DNA of 64,000 nt from Bacteroidales bacterium (GCA_017561025.1 JAFZDU010000017.1:1-64000), one strand, 5' to 3'. Numbered from the stretch's first letter, positions 16,752-25,710 are shown. The notes: generated from the sequence alone by a model not told the origin. Program-made: numbers and translations.

Positions 16752-17573
16752 TTGAAAAAAATAATTTTCATATTGTTATTTGTTATCTGTTGTCGGTCAA
16801 TAGCCAACGGTCAATGTGAAACATTGTTGAGCAAGAAGTATCTTAAGTCGTATTGGGATTCTGGTTTGACGGTGTTGGGACAGCCTTTGCATTACGACTG
16901 GAAGGACTGGACTGTCTTTGGCGGTGTTGCTGCTGCCACAACAATCGCATTTATTTACGATGACGAAATCTATAATTTCATAAATAAAAACATTTACGAT
17001 AACAACATCAATGCTGTCTCTAAATTTACAAATATATTTGGAGAAGAACTCTTTATATTACCTTGTATTGCTGGTACATACGCGTTCGGCGCGATAAACA
17101 AGGACTGCCGTCTGCGAAATATGTCGTTGGCGGTGTTGCAGAGTTTCGTCTACGCTGAAGTGGCATCTGCCGGACTCAAAGTCCTCACATGTCGAATGCG
17201 GCCTCCTGAGTTCAATAGCCAACAGTCAACAGCCAATAGCCAGAACTGGTTGGGGCCATTCGCAACATTAGAAAGCACTTCCTTTCCTTCAGGTCATGCG
17301 ATGCGCTCTTTTGCTATGGCAGCGACAATAACAGGGTTTTATCATGATAAGACATGGGTAGGAATTGCTTCATATTCAATGGCGACATTATGTTCGCTAG
17401 GTCGTGTGGCAAATAATGAACATTGGATGTCTGATGTTGTTGTTGGTGCTGCCATAGGATATTTCATAGGCAGGGGAGTTGTTAAGTTCAATAATAAAAC
17501 AGGTAATATTTCGTCCGTTGATATACAGGCCGTAGCGACAAATTATGGTTTGGGGTTTGTAATAAATTTTTAA
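16752..17573 (+). CDS. PAP2 family phosphatase with repeat-derived loop insertion
   Basis: 273 aa starting at TTG 16752 (MKKIIFILLFVICC), with a signal peptide/first membrane segment. The three phosphatase motifs are complete: K143 to R150-P151, PSGH 179-182, and R218...H224...D228 (GRVANNEHWMSD). PAP2 enzymes of this topology dephosphorylate lipid phosphates such as phosphatidic acid, undecaprenyl pyrophosphate or lipid A; the last is common in Bacteroidota. Between motifs 1 and 2, residues 155-164 (NSQQSTANSQ) are encoded by a copy of the intergenic repeat AATAGCCAACAGTCAACAG, and a shorter relative lies at the end of the signal peptide. The next genes, cdsA and psd, belong to phospholipid synthesis. 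Confidence 0.83.
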   Translation: MKKIIFILLFVICCRSIANGQCETLLSKKYLKSYWDSGLTVLGQPLHYDWKDWTVFGGVAAATTIAFIYDDEIYNFINKNIYDNNINAVSKFTNIFGEELFILPCIAGTYAFGAINKDCRLRNMSLAVLQSFVYAEVASAGLKVLTCRMRPPEFNSQQSTANSQNWLGPFATLESTSFPSGHAMRSFAMAATITGFYHDKTWVGIASYSMATLCSLGRVANNEHWMSDVVVGAAIGYFIGRGVVKFNNKTGNISSVDIQAVATNYGLGFVINF

Positions 17574-17606
17574 GAAAAAAAACTGTGATATTTCGGATAA
17601 TAATAT

Positions 17607-17614
17607 TAAATTTG
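17607..17614 (+). promoter_or_regulatory. -7 promoter element for cdsA-psd
   Basis: TAAATTTG lies 36 bp before the cdsA ATG and fits the TAnnTTTG consensus. Confidence 0.65.
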
Positions 17615-17649
17615 CACAATCTAAATTATTGATAAATCATTAAGTAAAA

Positions 17650-18492
17650 ATGGGAGAATTCTGGAAAAGAACAATATTCGGTATCATGTTTGCCGTTGTT
17701 GTTTTAGGATGTTTATTCTTGGGTGGAATGTTCGCGGCTATTATGTTGACTGCTGTGGTGATGATAGGTTCTACAGAAGTATCTAATCTCTATTCTAAAG
17801 GAAGTGATGTCCCATTGAGAAACGTGGCGCAAGTATTGTCAATAATGCTTTTTGTTTTCCTTGCTAGTTTTGCGGAAAGTCCTGATACTATGGAAGGAAG
17901 TCTCTTCCTTGCTCCGATTTTCTTTAATATTCCATTGTTGATAGCATTGTTCTCAAAGAAACATGATTATATAAAGGTTGTAGGAGCGACATGGCTCTCA
18001 ATGATTTTTGTGGCATTCCCATGCGGAATCATGATGATGTTCTATAATGAATATTTCATCGGAACAGACAAAGGATGGTTACTTTTGATTTTCTCTATCA
18101 TACTTATTTGGGTTAACGATATCTTCGCTTATCTCACAGGCGTTTCAATAGGAAGACATAAACTTTTTGAAAGAATTTCTCCAAAGAAAACTATAGAAGG
18201 AAGCATAGGCGGCGCTGTGTTCACAATGCTCTTCGCTTATCTCCTCAATCGTTTTGTGCTTAATGTGTTCTTCTTCGATAATTATTTGAACGACATTCAA
18301 GTGCTTATCCTCGCACTCGGCGTTATCGTGTTTGGAACACTCGGCGATTTGACAGAATCAATGATGAAAAGACATGCAGGCGTGAAGGATTCTAGTAATT
18401 TGATACCAGGTCACGGCGGAATCTTGGACAGATTTGACGCTACATTCATGGCTATACCTTTCGTCTTTATTTACTTAACTTTAATAAATTGA
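17650..18492 (+). CDS. cdsA: Phosphatidate cytidylyltransferase
   Basis: 280 aa integral inner-membrane enzyme that converts phosphatidic acid and CTP to CDP-diacylglycerol, the branch point of phospholipid synthesis. Several hydrophobic segments cover the protein. The CDP-alcohol synthase signature is intact near the C-terminus: SMMKRHAGVKDSSNLIPGHG continues into GILDRFDA. psd starts 1 bp after its stop, so the two form an operon. Length is normal for the family. Confidence 0.94.
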   Translation: MGEFWKRTIFGIMFAVVVLGCLFLGGMFAAIMLTAVVMIGSTEVSNLYSKGSDVPLRNVAQVLSIMLFVFLASFAESPDTMEGSLFLAPIFFNIPLLIALFSKKHDYIKVVGATWLSMIFVAFPCGIMMMFYNEYFIGTDKGWLLLIFSIILIWVNDIFAYLTGVSIGRHKLFERISPKKTIEGSIGGAVFTMLFAYLLNRFVLNVFFFDNYLNDIQVLILALGVIVFGTLGDLTESMMKRHAGVKDSSNLIPGHGGILDRFDATFMAIPFVFIYLTLIN

Positions 18493-18493
18493 T

Positions 18494-19186
18494 ATGTATA
18501 TTCATAAAAAAGGATACGGTGTCATTGCGACAGTAATCATTATTGCAGCAGTTATTGCAGCAGCATTTTTTCTTTTTGTGCCAATTAAATTGATACAGAC
18601 ATTAATAGTAATAGCATGTTCTGCATTGGTGTTCTGGAGCTTTACTTTCTTCAGAGTTCCTACTAACAGAGTCACTACTATTGAAGACAATGCTGTTATC
18701 TCAGCAGCAGACGGTGAAATTGTCGTTATTGAAGAAGTGGAGGAAAAAGAATATTTCCACGACAAGAGAATACAGATTTCAATATTCATGTCGGCATATA
18801 ACGTTCACGTCAACTGGTTCCCAATCAATGGTGTCGTGAGTTATTACAAATACCACCCAGGAAAGAAATTATTCGCTATAAATCCTAAGTCATCGGAACT
18901 TAACGAACGTAACACATTGGTCGTTAAAGATGAACAAGGAAGAGAGGTCTTGTTCCGTCAGATTGCCGGAGTCATGGCACGACGTATCATCTGTCACGTC
19001 GACAAAGGCGCTAACGCTAAAGTAGGTGAGGAGTTCGGTCTCATTCGCTTTGGTTCAAGAGTTGACTTCTTCCTCCCGATAGACTCAGAAATCAATGTCA
19101 AGATTGGCGATAAGGTTAAAGGTAAGATCAGCGTGCTTGCATATTTAAGACAACAAGACAACAAGACAACAAGACAACAAGATTAA
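18494..19186 (+). CDS. psd: Phosphatidylserine decarboxylase proenzyme
   Basis: 230 aa. It makes phosphatidylethanolamine from phosphatidylserine and needs self-cleavage at a Gly-Ser bond, seen as G187-S188 in RFGSRVDFF. This is the short Psd-A type with one or two N-terminal membrane helices (about residues 8-52). The last 12 residues, RQQDNKTTRQQD, are encoded by tandem ACAACAAGAC units and are not part of the conserved domain, which ends at VLAYL. The stop codon overlaps the convergent HAD gene stop within TTAA. It is preceded directly by cdsA. Confidence 0.93.
   Translation: MYIHKKGYGVIATVIIIAAVIAAAFFLFVPIKLIQTLIVIACSALVFWSFTFFRVPTNRVTTIEDNAVISAADGEIVVIEEVEEKEYFHDKRIQISIFMSAYNVHVNWFPINGVVSYYKYHPGKKLFAINPKSSELNERNTLVVKDEQGREVLFRQIAGVMARRIICHVDKGANAKVGEEFGLIRFGSRVDFFLPIDSEINVKIGDKVKGKISVLAYLRQQDNKTTRQQD
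19147..19182 (+). repeat. ACAACAAG tandem repeat forming the psd 3' end
   Basis: About four units of ACAACAAG(AC) lie inside the last codons of psd. The same unit appears in non-coding DNA at 25640, 40912 and (complement) 41135, and in the coding linker at 63899. Confidence 0.75.
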
Positions 19187-19881
19187 AGAATTTTGCATAT
19201 TTCAATCAAGTCAAATATCTCATAATCGAGCATTTCGTTATGAGATATTTTTTTTCTGTTGAAATAAATATGTTTCATTCCTATTTCTTTCGCTGGAATG
19301 ATATCGACGGACAAGTCGTCGCCAATCATCACGCTGTTTTCAATATTTCCTCCGACTTCATTCATCGCATGGAAAAATATCCTATGATCAGGTTTTTTGA
19401 AACCTACCACTTCTGATACGAAAGAATGGTCGATTATCTTATCCAATCCAGAAGCCTGCATCTTTATGGATTGAACTTCAAGGAATCCGTTGGTGATGAG
19501 ATGTATCTTGTAATTTTTCTTTTTGAGATAATCAAGCACTTCCATAGTGTTTGGAACCAATGATACTATGCGAGCGGCGTAGTCGGTGTAGCTTTCGCCT
19601 AAATCTATAGATAATTTCTCATCGACAATTCCGTAGTCCTTTAAAGGAAGGCGGAAACGTTCTGTTTTAAGAAAATCCTTGTCTATCTCGCCTTTTCTAT
19701 ATAAGTCCCAAAGTTTGTTGTTGTGGTCGAAATATGTCTTATGAAAATCCTTTGCGCTAGGGATACCATAATTAATAAGGTTGAATATTTCGAATATTTT
19801 GTCAAAAGCTAGGATTGAGCTTCTGTCAAAATCCCAAAGGGTGTTGTCTAAGTCGAAGAAAATGTGTTGATATTTAGTCAT
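19183..19881 (-). CDS. HAD-family YjjG-type nucleotidase
   Basis: 232 aa haloacid dehalogenase-like hydrolase. Motif I FFDLDNTLWDF carries nucleophile D10 and acid D12, motif II is LITNG, and motif IV is VMIGDDLSVDI. The cap domain between motifs I and II, and the YxHIFFDLDNTLWDF start, match the YjjG/TIGR02254 group of pyrimidine 5'-nucleotidases, which dephosphorylate (non-canonical) dUMP/TMP-like nucleotides. It converges with psd, the two stop codons sharing four bases. The exact substrate is not certain. Confidence 0.85.
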   Translation of the reverse strand: MTKYQHIFFDLDNTLWDFDRSSILAFDKIFEIFNLINYGIPSAKDFHKTYFDHNNKLWDLYRKGEIDKDFLKTERFRLPLKDYGIVDEKLSIDLGESYTDYAARIVSLVPNTMEVLDYLKKKNYKIHLITNGFLEVQSIKMQASGLDKIIDHSFVSEVVGFKKPDHRIFFHAMNEVGGNIENSVMIGDDLSVDIIPAKEIGMKHIYFNRKKISHNEMLDYEIFDLIEICKIL

Positions 19882-19990
19882 TTAAAATATGTCGTTTGTT
19901 ATTGTTTGATAAAAAAAATGCAAAAATAAATAATGTTTAAATAGATAAATTTTTTTTTGAAAAAACATATCATTTTTCTTTAAAAATAAT

Positions 19991-19998
19991 TAAATTTG
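19991..19998 (+). promoter_or_regulatory. -7 promoter element for T9SS protein 1
   Basis: TAAATTTG in very AT-rich DNA, 49 bp before the ATG at 20048. The following tandem gene has the same element at the same distance. Confidence 0.7.
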
Positions 19999-20047
19999 CG
20001 AAATTAAAATTAGACATTTATTAATTGTATTATTAAAATTTAACATT

Positions 20048-21925
20048 ATGAAAAAGTATTCTTTACTTATGTTAGTTGCTATGTTCTTATTCGCAGGCAA
20101 CTTAAGAGCTCAAGAACAAGTCGTTTTGTTAGAAGATGACTTCTCAGCTTACACAGTAGGTAACAAATTGGCTTCAGAATCAAATGCAGCTGGTAACGAC
20201 TGGTGGACAACATGGTCAAACAAACCAGGTACAGCAGAAGATGGTATCATCGCTGAATACCAAGGCAACAAATGTGCTTACTTAGAATCAGGTAACGACC
20301 AAGTTCTCAGACTCGCTGGTTCACAATCAGGCGTTTATGACCTCGAATTCGACATTTTAGTTCCTAATGGAAAATCAGGTTACTTCAACATCCTCCACAA
20401 ATTCGCTGGCGGCAATTCAAAATGGGCTATGCAAGCTTACCTCCACATCATCAGCGATGGTGGTCAAACAGATGACGTATATGCTCCAGGTCACGGTACA
20501 GTTCACGCTGGTAGCAACGGTACAGCTGACGTAGCATGCGTTTTCGATCAATGGATGCACTTCCGCCTCCACGTTGACACAGACGCTGACCAAGCTCAAT
20601 ACTTCTACACAGTTGAAGGTGGCGAAGAAGTTTTGGTTTGCTCATGGCAATGGAGCTTAGACAGCTTCGGTGAAAATACAGTTGACCGCGTTCTCGATGC
20701 TATGAACTTCTTCCCTCCAATGGCTGAATCAGCTTACTACCTCGATAACTTCAAATGCACAAGAATCGGTGGTGAAACAGCAGCTGAATTAGTTTTCAAC
20801 CCAGGCGAAATCAACGAAGAAGTTGAAGCTGACGATATGACAACTGTAAAAATCAACATCGAAAACGAAGGTACATCAATCGGTGACTACTCAGCATACG
20901 TTGACTACGGTGTAGGTCAAGGCGGTTCAAACGAAGAAATCATTTCTTACGCTATCGATCCAGTTTCAAACCCTTCAGGTTTATCATGGACAGCTGAAGA
21001 ACCAGTTAAATTCGAAATCGCAGCTTTATACCCAGCTACATCATATGGTAACACAGTTATGGGTACATACATCACAGGCGCTGCTTACGCATTCTTCGAA
21101 TGGCAAGATGCTAGCGGTAATCAATCACCAGCTTTAGAAGCAGGTACAGACGTTATCTTCCGTATCTATGGCCAAGGCAACAATGGCAACCCAGGTGAAG
21201 TTTTAGCAGAACAAGTTCTCCCACAAAGCATGATTTCATGGAACAACTATACATTAGTTGAATTCGCAGAACCAGTTGCTTTGACAGGTTTCGACGTATA
21301 CGTTGCAGTTGAAATGACAGCAGCAGTTAGCGGTATAACAATGAACTTAGACGGTTCAGGCCAAGCAGTTCAAGGTTTCGGTGACTTATATCGTCAAAAT
21401 GGTGGCGCTTTCAAATCAATCACAGAAAACGCTGGTACAAACTATGGTAACTGGTGCCTCTTCATGCTTTGCGAAGGTACTCCAGTTGTTGGCGGTTACG
21501 CAACATTAAACAAAACAGCAGGTTCATTACCAATCGGTGGTTCAGACGAAGTTACAGTTACTCTCAGCACAATCGGTCTCACAGAAGGTGAAACATACGA
21601 AGCAGCTGTTAAATTCATCACAAACGACCCAGCTCAACCAATCGTTAACATTCCTATTTCACTCACAGTTAAAGGTGAAAGCATCGCTGAAAGCGTAGTT
21701 GAAACATACAATGTTTATCCTAACCCAACAACAGGCGCTGTTACAGTTGAAGGCGAAAACATCGACTACATCGCTGTTTACAACTCAGTTGGTCAATTAG
21801 TAAACGTTGTTAAAAATGCTAACAACACAGTTGATATGAGCGCTTACGAAAACGGCGTTTACTTCTTCAACATCGTTGACAATGCAGGTCAAAGCGCATT
21901 ACAACGCGTTGTTGTTGCTAAATAA
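20048..21925 (+). CDS. T9SS-sorted surface protein, tandem paralog 1
   Basis: 625 aa with a signal peptide (MKKYSLLMLVAMFLFAGNLRAQ). Residues about 30-240 look like a jellyroll/LamG-type beta sandwich (DNFKCTRIG at its end), then there are Ig-like segments. A type A T9SS C-terminal domain follows from about residue 548 (TYNVYPNPTTGAVTVEG to QRVVVAK), directing export by the Por system and surface attachment. Codon use is strongly biased (GGT, AAC, TTC, CTC), suggesting high expression. It has its own promoter and terminator. The neighbour at 22085 is a tandem duplicate whose C-terminal domain is almost identical in DNA. Ligand or substrate unknown. Confidence 0.85.
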   Translation: MKKYSLLMLVAMFLFAGNLRAQEQVVLLEDDFSAYTVGNKLASESNAAGNDWWTTWSNKPGTAEDGIIAEYQGNKCAYLESGNDQVLRLAGSQSGVYDLEFDILVPNGKSGYFNILHKFAGGNSKWAMQAYLHIISDGGQTDDVYAPGHGTVHAGSNGTADVACVFDQWMHFRLHVDTDADQAQYFYTVEGGEEVLVCSWQWSLDSFGENTVDRVLDAMNFFPPMAESAYYLDNFKCTRIGGETAAELVFNPGEINEEVEADDMTTVKINIENEGTSIGDYSAYVDYGVGQGGSNEEIISYAIDPVSNPSGLSWTAEEPVKFEIAALYPATSYGNTVMGTYITGAAYAFFEWQDASGNQSPALEAGTDVIFRIYGQGNNGNPGEVLAEQVLPQSMISWNNYTLVEFAEPVALTGFDVYVAVEMTAAVSGITMNLDGSGQAVQGFGDLYRQNGGAFKSITENAGTNYGNWCLFMLCEGTPVVGGYATLNKTAGSLPIGGSDEVTVTLSTIGLTEGETYEAAVKFITNDPAQPIVNIPISLTVKGESIAESVVETYNVYPNPTTGAVTVEGENIDYIAVYNSVGQLVNVVKNANNTVDMSAYENGVYFFNIVDNAGQSALQRVVVAK

Positions 21926-21963
21926 TAATGGCAAAAGACATAAGACGAAAGTCTAAAGTTTAT

Positions 21964-21994
21964 AAAAAGCGTCCATAAAAGGACGCTTTTTTTT
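21964..21994 (+). terminator. Rho-independent terminator
   Basis: AAAAAGCGTCC, a six-base loop, GGACGCTTTTTTTT. It directly follows the first tandem T9SS gene. Confidence 0.9.
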
Positions 21995-22028
21995 ATTTTT
22001 ATACTATATGTATGTCCTATAAAAATAT

Positions 22029-22036
22029 TAAATTTG
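22029..22036 (+). promoter_or_regulatory. -7 promoter element for T9SS protein 2
   Basis: TAAATTTG located 48 bp before the ATG at 22085, mirroring the upstream paralog. Confidence 0.7.
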
Positions 22037-22084
22037 CGACCTTAAATTAAACTATTTATAATTATCATAAAATTTACAAACAAA

Positions 22085-23953
22085 ATGAAGAAAGTATCTT
22101 TACTTATGATGGTTGCAATGTTTTTATTAGTTGGCAACCTCAGAGCTCAAGACGTAGAAGTCTTGATTCAAGACAATTTCGAAGCTTACACTGTCGGCAA
22201 TAAGATTGCCGTAGAAGGTGCAGCAGCAGGTAACGATTGGTGGACAACATGGGGACAAGTCCCAGGCAGTTCAGAAGATGGCGTCGTAGCAGAATACGGT
22301 GGCAGCAAATGTGGTTATTTGACATACGGCAACGACCAAGTTCTTAAACTCGGCGGAACATCATCAGGTGTTTACGACCTCGAATTCGACATCTTAATCC
22401 CAGCAGGAAAGAATGGTTACTTCAACATTCTTCACGAATTTGATGGCATGGCATCAACATGGGCATTGGAATCACACCTCCACATGTCAAGCGCAACAGC
22501 TGAAGCTCCAGGTGCAGGCGCTGTTGAAGCAGGTGGTGAAAGCGCAACAATCACATGTGTTTATGACGAATGGATGCACTTCCGTCTTCACGTTGACACA
22601 GACGCTGACTTGGCACAATATTATTACACATTGCCTGGTCAAGAAGAAGAAATGGTTCTAGAATGGCAATGGAGCTTGGACGCACAAGGCAAACCAGCAA
22701 GCCGTAAACTCGATGCAATGGACTTCTTCCCTCCATTAAATGCAGCTAAATCAGAATATTATTTGGATAACTTCACATGTACAAGAATCGGTGGTGAAAC
22801 ATTTGCTGAATTGGTTTTCAATCCAGAATCAATCAATGAAGAAATTGAAGCTGATGAAATTTCATCTGTAACAATCAGCATTGAAAACGAAGGTACATCA
22901 ATCGGTGAATATTCAGCATGGGTCGACTACGGTGTAGGTCAAGGCGGCAGCAACCAAGAAATTATTTCTTACGCTATCGATCCTGTTTCAAGTCCAGCAG
23001 GTTTGACATGGCAATCTGAAAGCCCAGTTAACTTCGAAGTAGCATCTTTATTCCCAGCAACAGCTTACGGCAACACCGTTATGGGTACATATATCACAGG
23101 CGCTGCTTATGCATTCTTCGAATGGCAAGATCAAAGTGGAAATCAATCAGCTGACTTAGAACCAGGTACAGATGTTATCTTCCGTATCTATGGTCCTGGA
23201 ACTAATGGTAAACCAGGTGAAATCTTAGCTGAAAAAACTATCACACGTGACCAAATCGTATGGAATCAATATACATTAGTAGAATTTGACGAACCAGTTG
23301 CTTTGACAGGTTTTGATGTTTACGTAGCAGTTGAAATGACAGCAGCAGTTAACGGTACAACTATGAGTTTAGACGGTTCTGGTCAAGCTCTAGTAGGTTA
23401 TGGTGACTTATATCGTCAAGGTAAAGGTTCATACCTTTCAATCACAGAAAACGGTGGCGGTCAAAACTATGGTAACTGGTGTCTCTTCATGCTCTGCGAA
23501 GGCGCTCCTGTAGCTGGCGGTTACGCAACATTAAACAAGACAAACGGTTCTATCGCTATCGGTGGTTCAGACGAAATTACTGTTAACCTCAGCACAATCG
23601 GTCTTGAAGAAAATGAAACATACGAAGCAGCTGTTAAATTCGTTACAAACGACCCAGCTCAACCAGTTGTTGAAATTCCACTCACACTCGTAGTTAAAGG
23701 CGAAAGCATCGCTGAAAACGTAGTTGAAACATACAATGTTTATCCTAACCCAACAACAGGCGCTGTTACAGTTGAAGGCGAAAACATCGACTACATCGCT
23801 GTTTACAACTCAGTTGGTCAATTAGTAAACGTTGTTAAAAACGTAAACAACACAGTTGATATGAGCGCTTACGAAAATGGCGTTTACTTCTTCAACATCG
23901 TTGACAATGCAGGTCAAAGCGCATTACAACGCGTTGTTGTTGTTGCTAAATAA
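22085..23953 (+). CDS. T9SS-sorted surface protein, tandem paralog 2
   Basis: 622 aa paralog of the preceding gene with the same layout: a signal peptide (MKKVSLLMMVAMFLLVGNLRAQ), an N-terminal beta-sandwich, a central region containing WVDYGVGQGGS and GNTVMGTYITGAAYAFFEW, and a type A T9SS C-terminal domain ending QRVVVVAK. The bodies have diverged while the C-terminal domains, from about 23721, differ by only a handful of bases and one added codon. That points to recent gene conversion or selection on the sorting domain. It has its own promoter and terminator. Codon bias is again strong. Function unknown beyond surface location. Confidence 0.85.
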   Translation: MKKVSLLMMVAMFLLVGNLRAQDVEVLIQDNFEAYTVGNKIAVEGAAAGNDWWTTWGQVPGSSEDGVVAEYGGSKCGYLTYGNDQVLKLGGTSSGVYDLEFDILIPAGKNGYFNILHEFDGMASTWALESHLHMSSATAEAPGAGAVEAGGESATITCVYDEWMHFRLHVDTDADLAQYYYTLPGQEEEMVLEWQWSLDAQGKPASRKLDAMDFFPPLNAAKSEYYLDNFTCTRIGGETFAELVFNPESINEEIEADEISSVTISIENEGTSIGEYSAWVDYGVGQGGSNQEIISYAIDPVSSPAGLTWQSESPVNFEVASLFPATAYGNTVMGTYITGAAYAFFEWQDQSGNQSADLEPGTDVIFRIYGPGTNGKPGEILAEKTITRDQIVWNQYTLVEFDEPVALTGFDVYVAVEMTAAVNGTTMSLDGSGQALVGYGDLYRQGKGSYLSITENGGGQNYGNWCLFMLCEGAPVAGGYATLNKTNGSIAIGGSDEITVNLSTIGLEENETYEAAVKFVTNDPAQPVVEIPLTLVVKGESIAENVVETYNVYPNPTTGAVTVEGENIDYIAVYNSVGQLVNVVKNVNNTVDMSAYENGVYFFNIVDNAGQSALQRVVVVAK

Positions 23954-23990
23954 TAATGACAAAAGGCTAAAGACGAAAGTCTAAAGTTAA

Positions 23991-24024
23991 AAAGGTCGCT
24001 ACGAGAGAAATCGTGGCGACCTTT
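23991..24024 (+). terminator. Rho-independent terminator
   Basis: AAAGGTCGCTACGA pairs with TCGTGGCGACCTTTT. It follows the second tandem T9SS gene and a GGCTAAAGACGAAAGTC repeat. Confidence 0.85.
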
Positions 24025-24050
24025 TAACTTTAAATCTTAAATCTAAAATT

Positions 24051-24590
24051 TTAGCCGTTAGCCATTAGCCCTTTGTCATGTCCCAACATCTGCCTCTGCC
24101 ATTCGAAGAGCGCTACTGCTGCGGCGTGACTGACGTTCAGTGAACGAGTCGGTCCCGGAACCGGAATATATACGATTTTGTCGCATTGCGATAATATCTC
24201 TTCTCTGATGCCGCGGCTCTCGTTGCCGACGATGAAGGCGATGTCGCTCGGAAGTTCACAGTCGTAGATGCATTCCGCATTGTCGGATGTCTCAATGGCG
24301 ACAATCTTCTTGTCACCGACAATCTTGCGCAAATCGTCGTCTTCGGTGTAATACCATTTTATATTGTCCTTGCTGCTCGCTGCTGCCTTCTTGACTTTAG
24401 AGAGACTGTGAGTAGGAGCGACGCCAAGGAAACACATCTCCGATGCGCCGATGTTATCGGCAAGTCTAATCATAGAACCCATATTGTCGGGAGTCAGAAG
24501 ATGATCCGCGATGATAATAGGTTTAGAAATATTTTCGTAAATCCTCTCAGGATGAGTCTCTTTGAATAAGTCGTTGGATTTGATGTACAT
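24051..24590 (-). CDS. SpoU/TrmH-type RNA 2'-O-methyltransferase
   Basis: About 179 aa from ATG 24590 (MYIKSNDLFKETHPE); the frame extends to 24776, but that part runs antisense-free through a GAGACG repeat and the end of the neighbouring gene. SPOUT knot motifs are present: LLTPDNMGSMIRLADNIGA (motif 1), FIVGNESRGI (motif 2) and YIPVPGPTRSLNVSHAAAVA (motif 3). Such enzymes methylate ribose 2'-O in tRNA or rRNA using S-adenosylmethionine; the target nucleotide is not evident. The last residues, KGLMANG, come from an intergenic-type repeat, GCTAATGGCTAACGGCTAA. A radical SAM gene lies upstream on the same strand. Confidence 0.87.
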   Translation of the reverse strand: MYIKSNDLFKETHPERIYENISKPIIIADHLLTPDNMGSMIRLADNIGASEMCFLGVAPTHSLSKVKKAAASSKDNIKWYYTEDDDLRKIVGDKKIVAIETSDNAECIYDCELPSDIAFIVGNESRGIREEILSQCDKIVYIPVPGPTRSLNVSHAAAVALFEWQRQMLGHDKGLMANG

Positions 24591-24607
24591 TTTAATTAGA
24601 AATTGTT

Positions 24608-24658
24608 GTAGAGACGTTTCAATGTTACCATAAAAATTAACACACATTGAAGCGTCTT
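24608..24658. repeat. GAGACG palindromic repeat
   Basis: GTAGAGACGTTTCAATG and CATTGAAGCGTCTT form the two arms. It lies between two same-strand genes, so it may separate them or act in mRNA processing. Confidence 0.75.
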
Positions 24659-24682
24659 TTGTGTTGTGAATTCTAAATTTTT

Positions 24683-25609
24683 TTATGTTTTGAATTTTTT
24701 CCCTTGATACGTGTCTCGTTCTTCCATTCTTTTCTCGATGAGGTTGAGCACCTCGTCGTAGCGTAGGTTCATCCATGGTTTGGAGATGAGATAACGCGGA
24801 GGCACCTCGCCAGCGAAACGTTCTATAACCAGGTCTGGATTTAGTCTTTCGGTGAAGTCGATGACGAAATCGATATAATCTTCTAAGGTGAAGAGATGGA
24901 AAGCTTCAGGATTGCTGAGATATTCATCAGCCATAATAGTGTCTTTGAATATCTGCAGCTGATGGAACTTCACTGTTGTCAGAGGCAGTTCTGAAATGAT
25001 GTCGGCAGCATTTATCATCATCTCTCTTGATTCGCCTGGGAGACCGAAGATGAAATGACCTCCGCAAGGAAGACCGTAGTCGTGAGTGAGGCAGATCGCC
25101 TTTCTCGCTGTCTCGAAATCATGACCTCTGTTGATGCGTTTCAAAGTCTCGTCATAAACCGATTCCACTCCGTATTCAAGCATGACGTAATGAGTCTTGT
25201 TAATTTCTCTTAACAAAGCAAGTTTCTCTTCGTCGATGCAGTCGGGACGAGTTCCTACAACGATGCCAATCACGCCTTCAACTTCCAATGCTTGCTTGTA
25301 AATGTTTTCTAACTCATTGACATTTTTATATGTATTGCTGTAAGGCTGGAAGTAAGCGAGATAATTCTTTGCTCTGCGATAACGTCTTTGGTGAAACTCT
25401 ATGCCTTCTTCAATCTGCTGTCGTATGCTTTTCTCTGGGCGGCAGTATGATGGATTGAATGCGTCGTTGCGGCAGAACGAGCATCCGCCAGTGCTGATCT
25501 TTCCGTCGCGGTTAGGGCAGCTGAAACCAGCGTCGATGCTGATTTTCTGCACACGACCGCCGAAGATACGGGTGAAATAAGCGTTGTAACTGTTGAAACG
25601 TCTTTCCAT
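24683..25609 (-). CDS. TIGR01212-family radical SAM protein (YhcC-like)
   Basis: 308 aa. It begins with MERRFNSYNAYFTRIFGGRV, typical of this family, and carries an iron-sulfur cysteine set at C31, C43 and C46 (CPNRDG...GGCSFC). Further radical SAM features are GGHFIFGLPGES and the VGTRPDCI motif. The family is conserved in many bacteria and has been suggested to act on RNA or cofactors, but its reaction is not established. The SpoU methyltransferase gene follows 92 bp downstream, which fits an RNA-related role; that is inference. Confidence 0.9.
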   Translation of the reverse strand: MERRFNSYNAYFTRIFGGRVQKISIDAGFSCPNRDGKISTGGCSFCRNDAFNPSYCRPEKSIRQQIEEGIEFHQRRYRRAKNYLAYFQPYSNTYKNVNELENIYKQALEVEGVIGIVVGTRPDCIDEEKLALLREINKTHYVMLEYGVESVYDETLKRINRGHDFETARKAICLTHDYGLPCGGHFIFGLPGESREMMINAADIISELPLTTVKFHQLQIFKDTIMADEYLSNPEAFHLFTLEDYIDFVIDFTERLNPDLVIERFAGEVPPRYLISKPWMNLRYDEVLNLIEKRMEERDTYQGKKFKT

Positions 25610-25702
25610 TTTTTTATTTTTTGCAAAAATAAAAAAAGTCTACAAGACAACAAGACAATAAGTTTTTGTTGTAAAAAGTTATTTTATTTCTGATAAAATA
25701 GG

Positions 25703-25710
25703 TAAATTTG
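25703..25710 (+). promoter_or_regulatory. -7 promoter element for the RhuM-like gene
   Basis: TAAATTTG lies 39 bp before the ATG at 25750. Confidence 0.6.
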
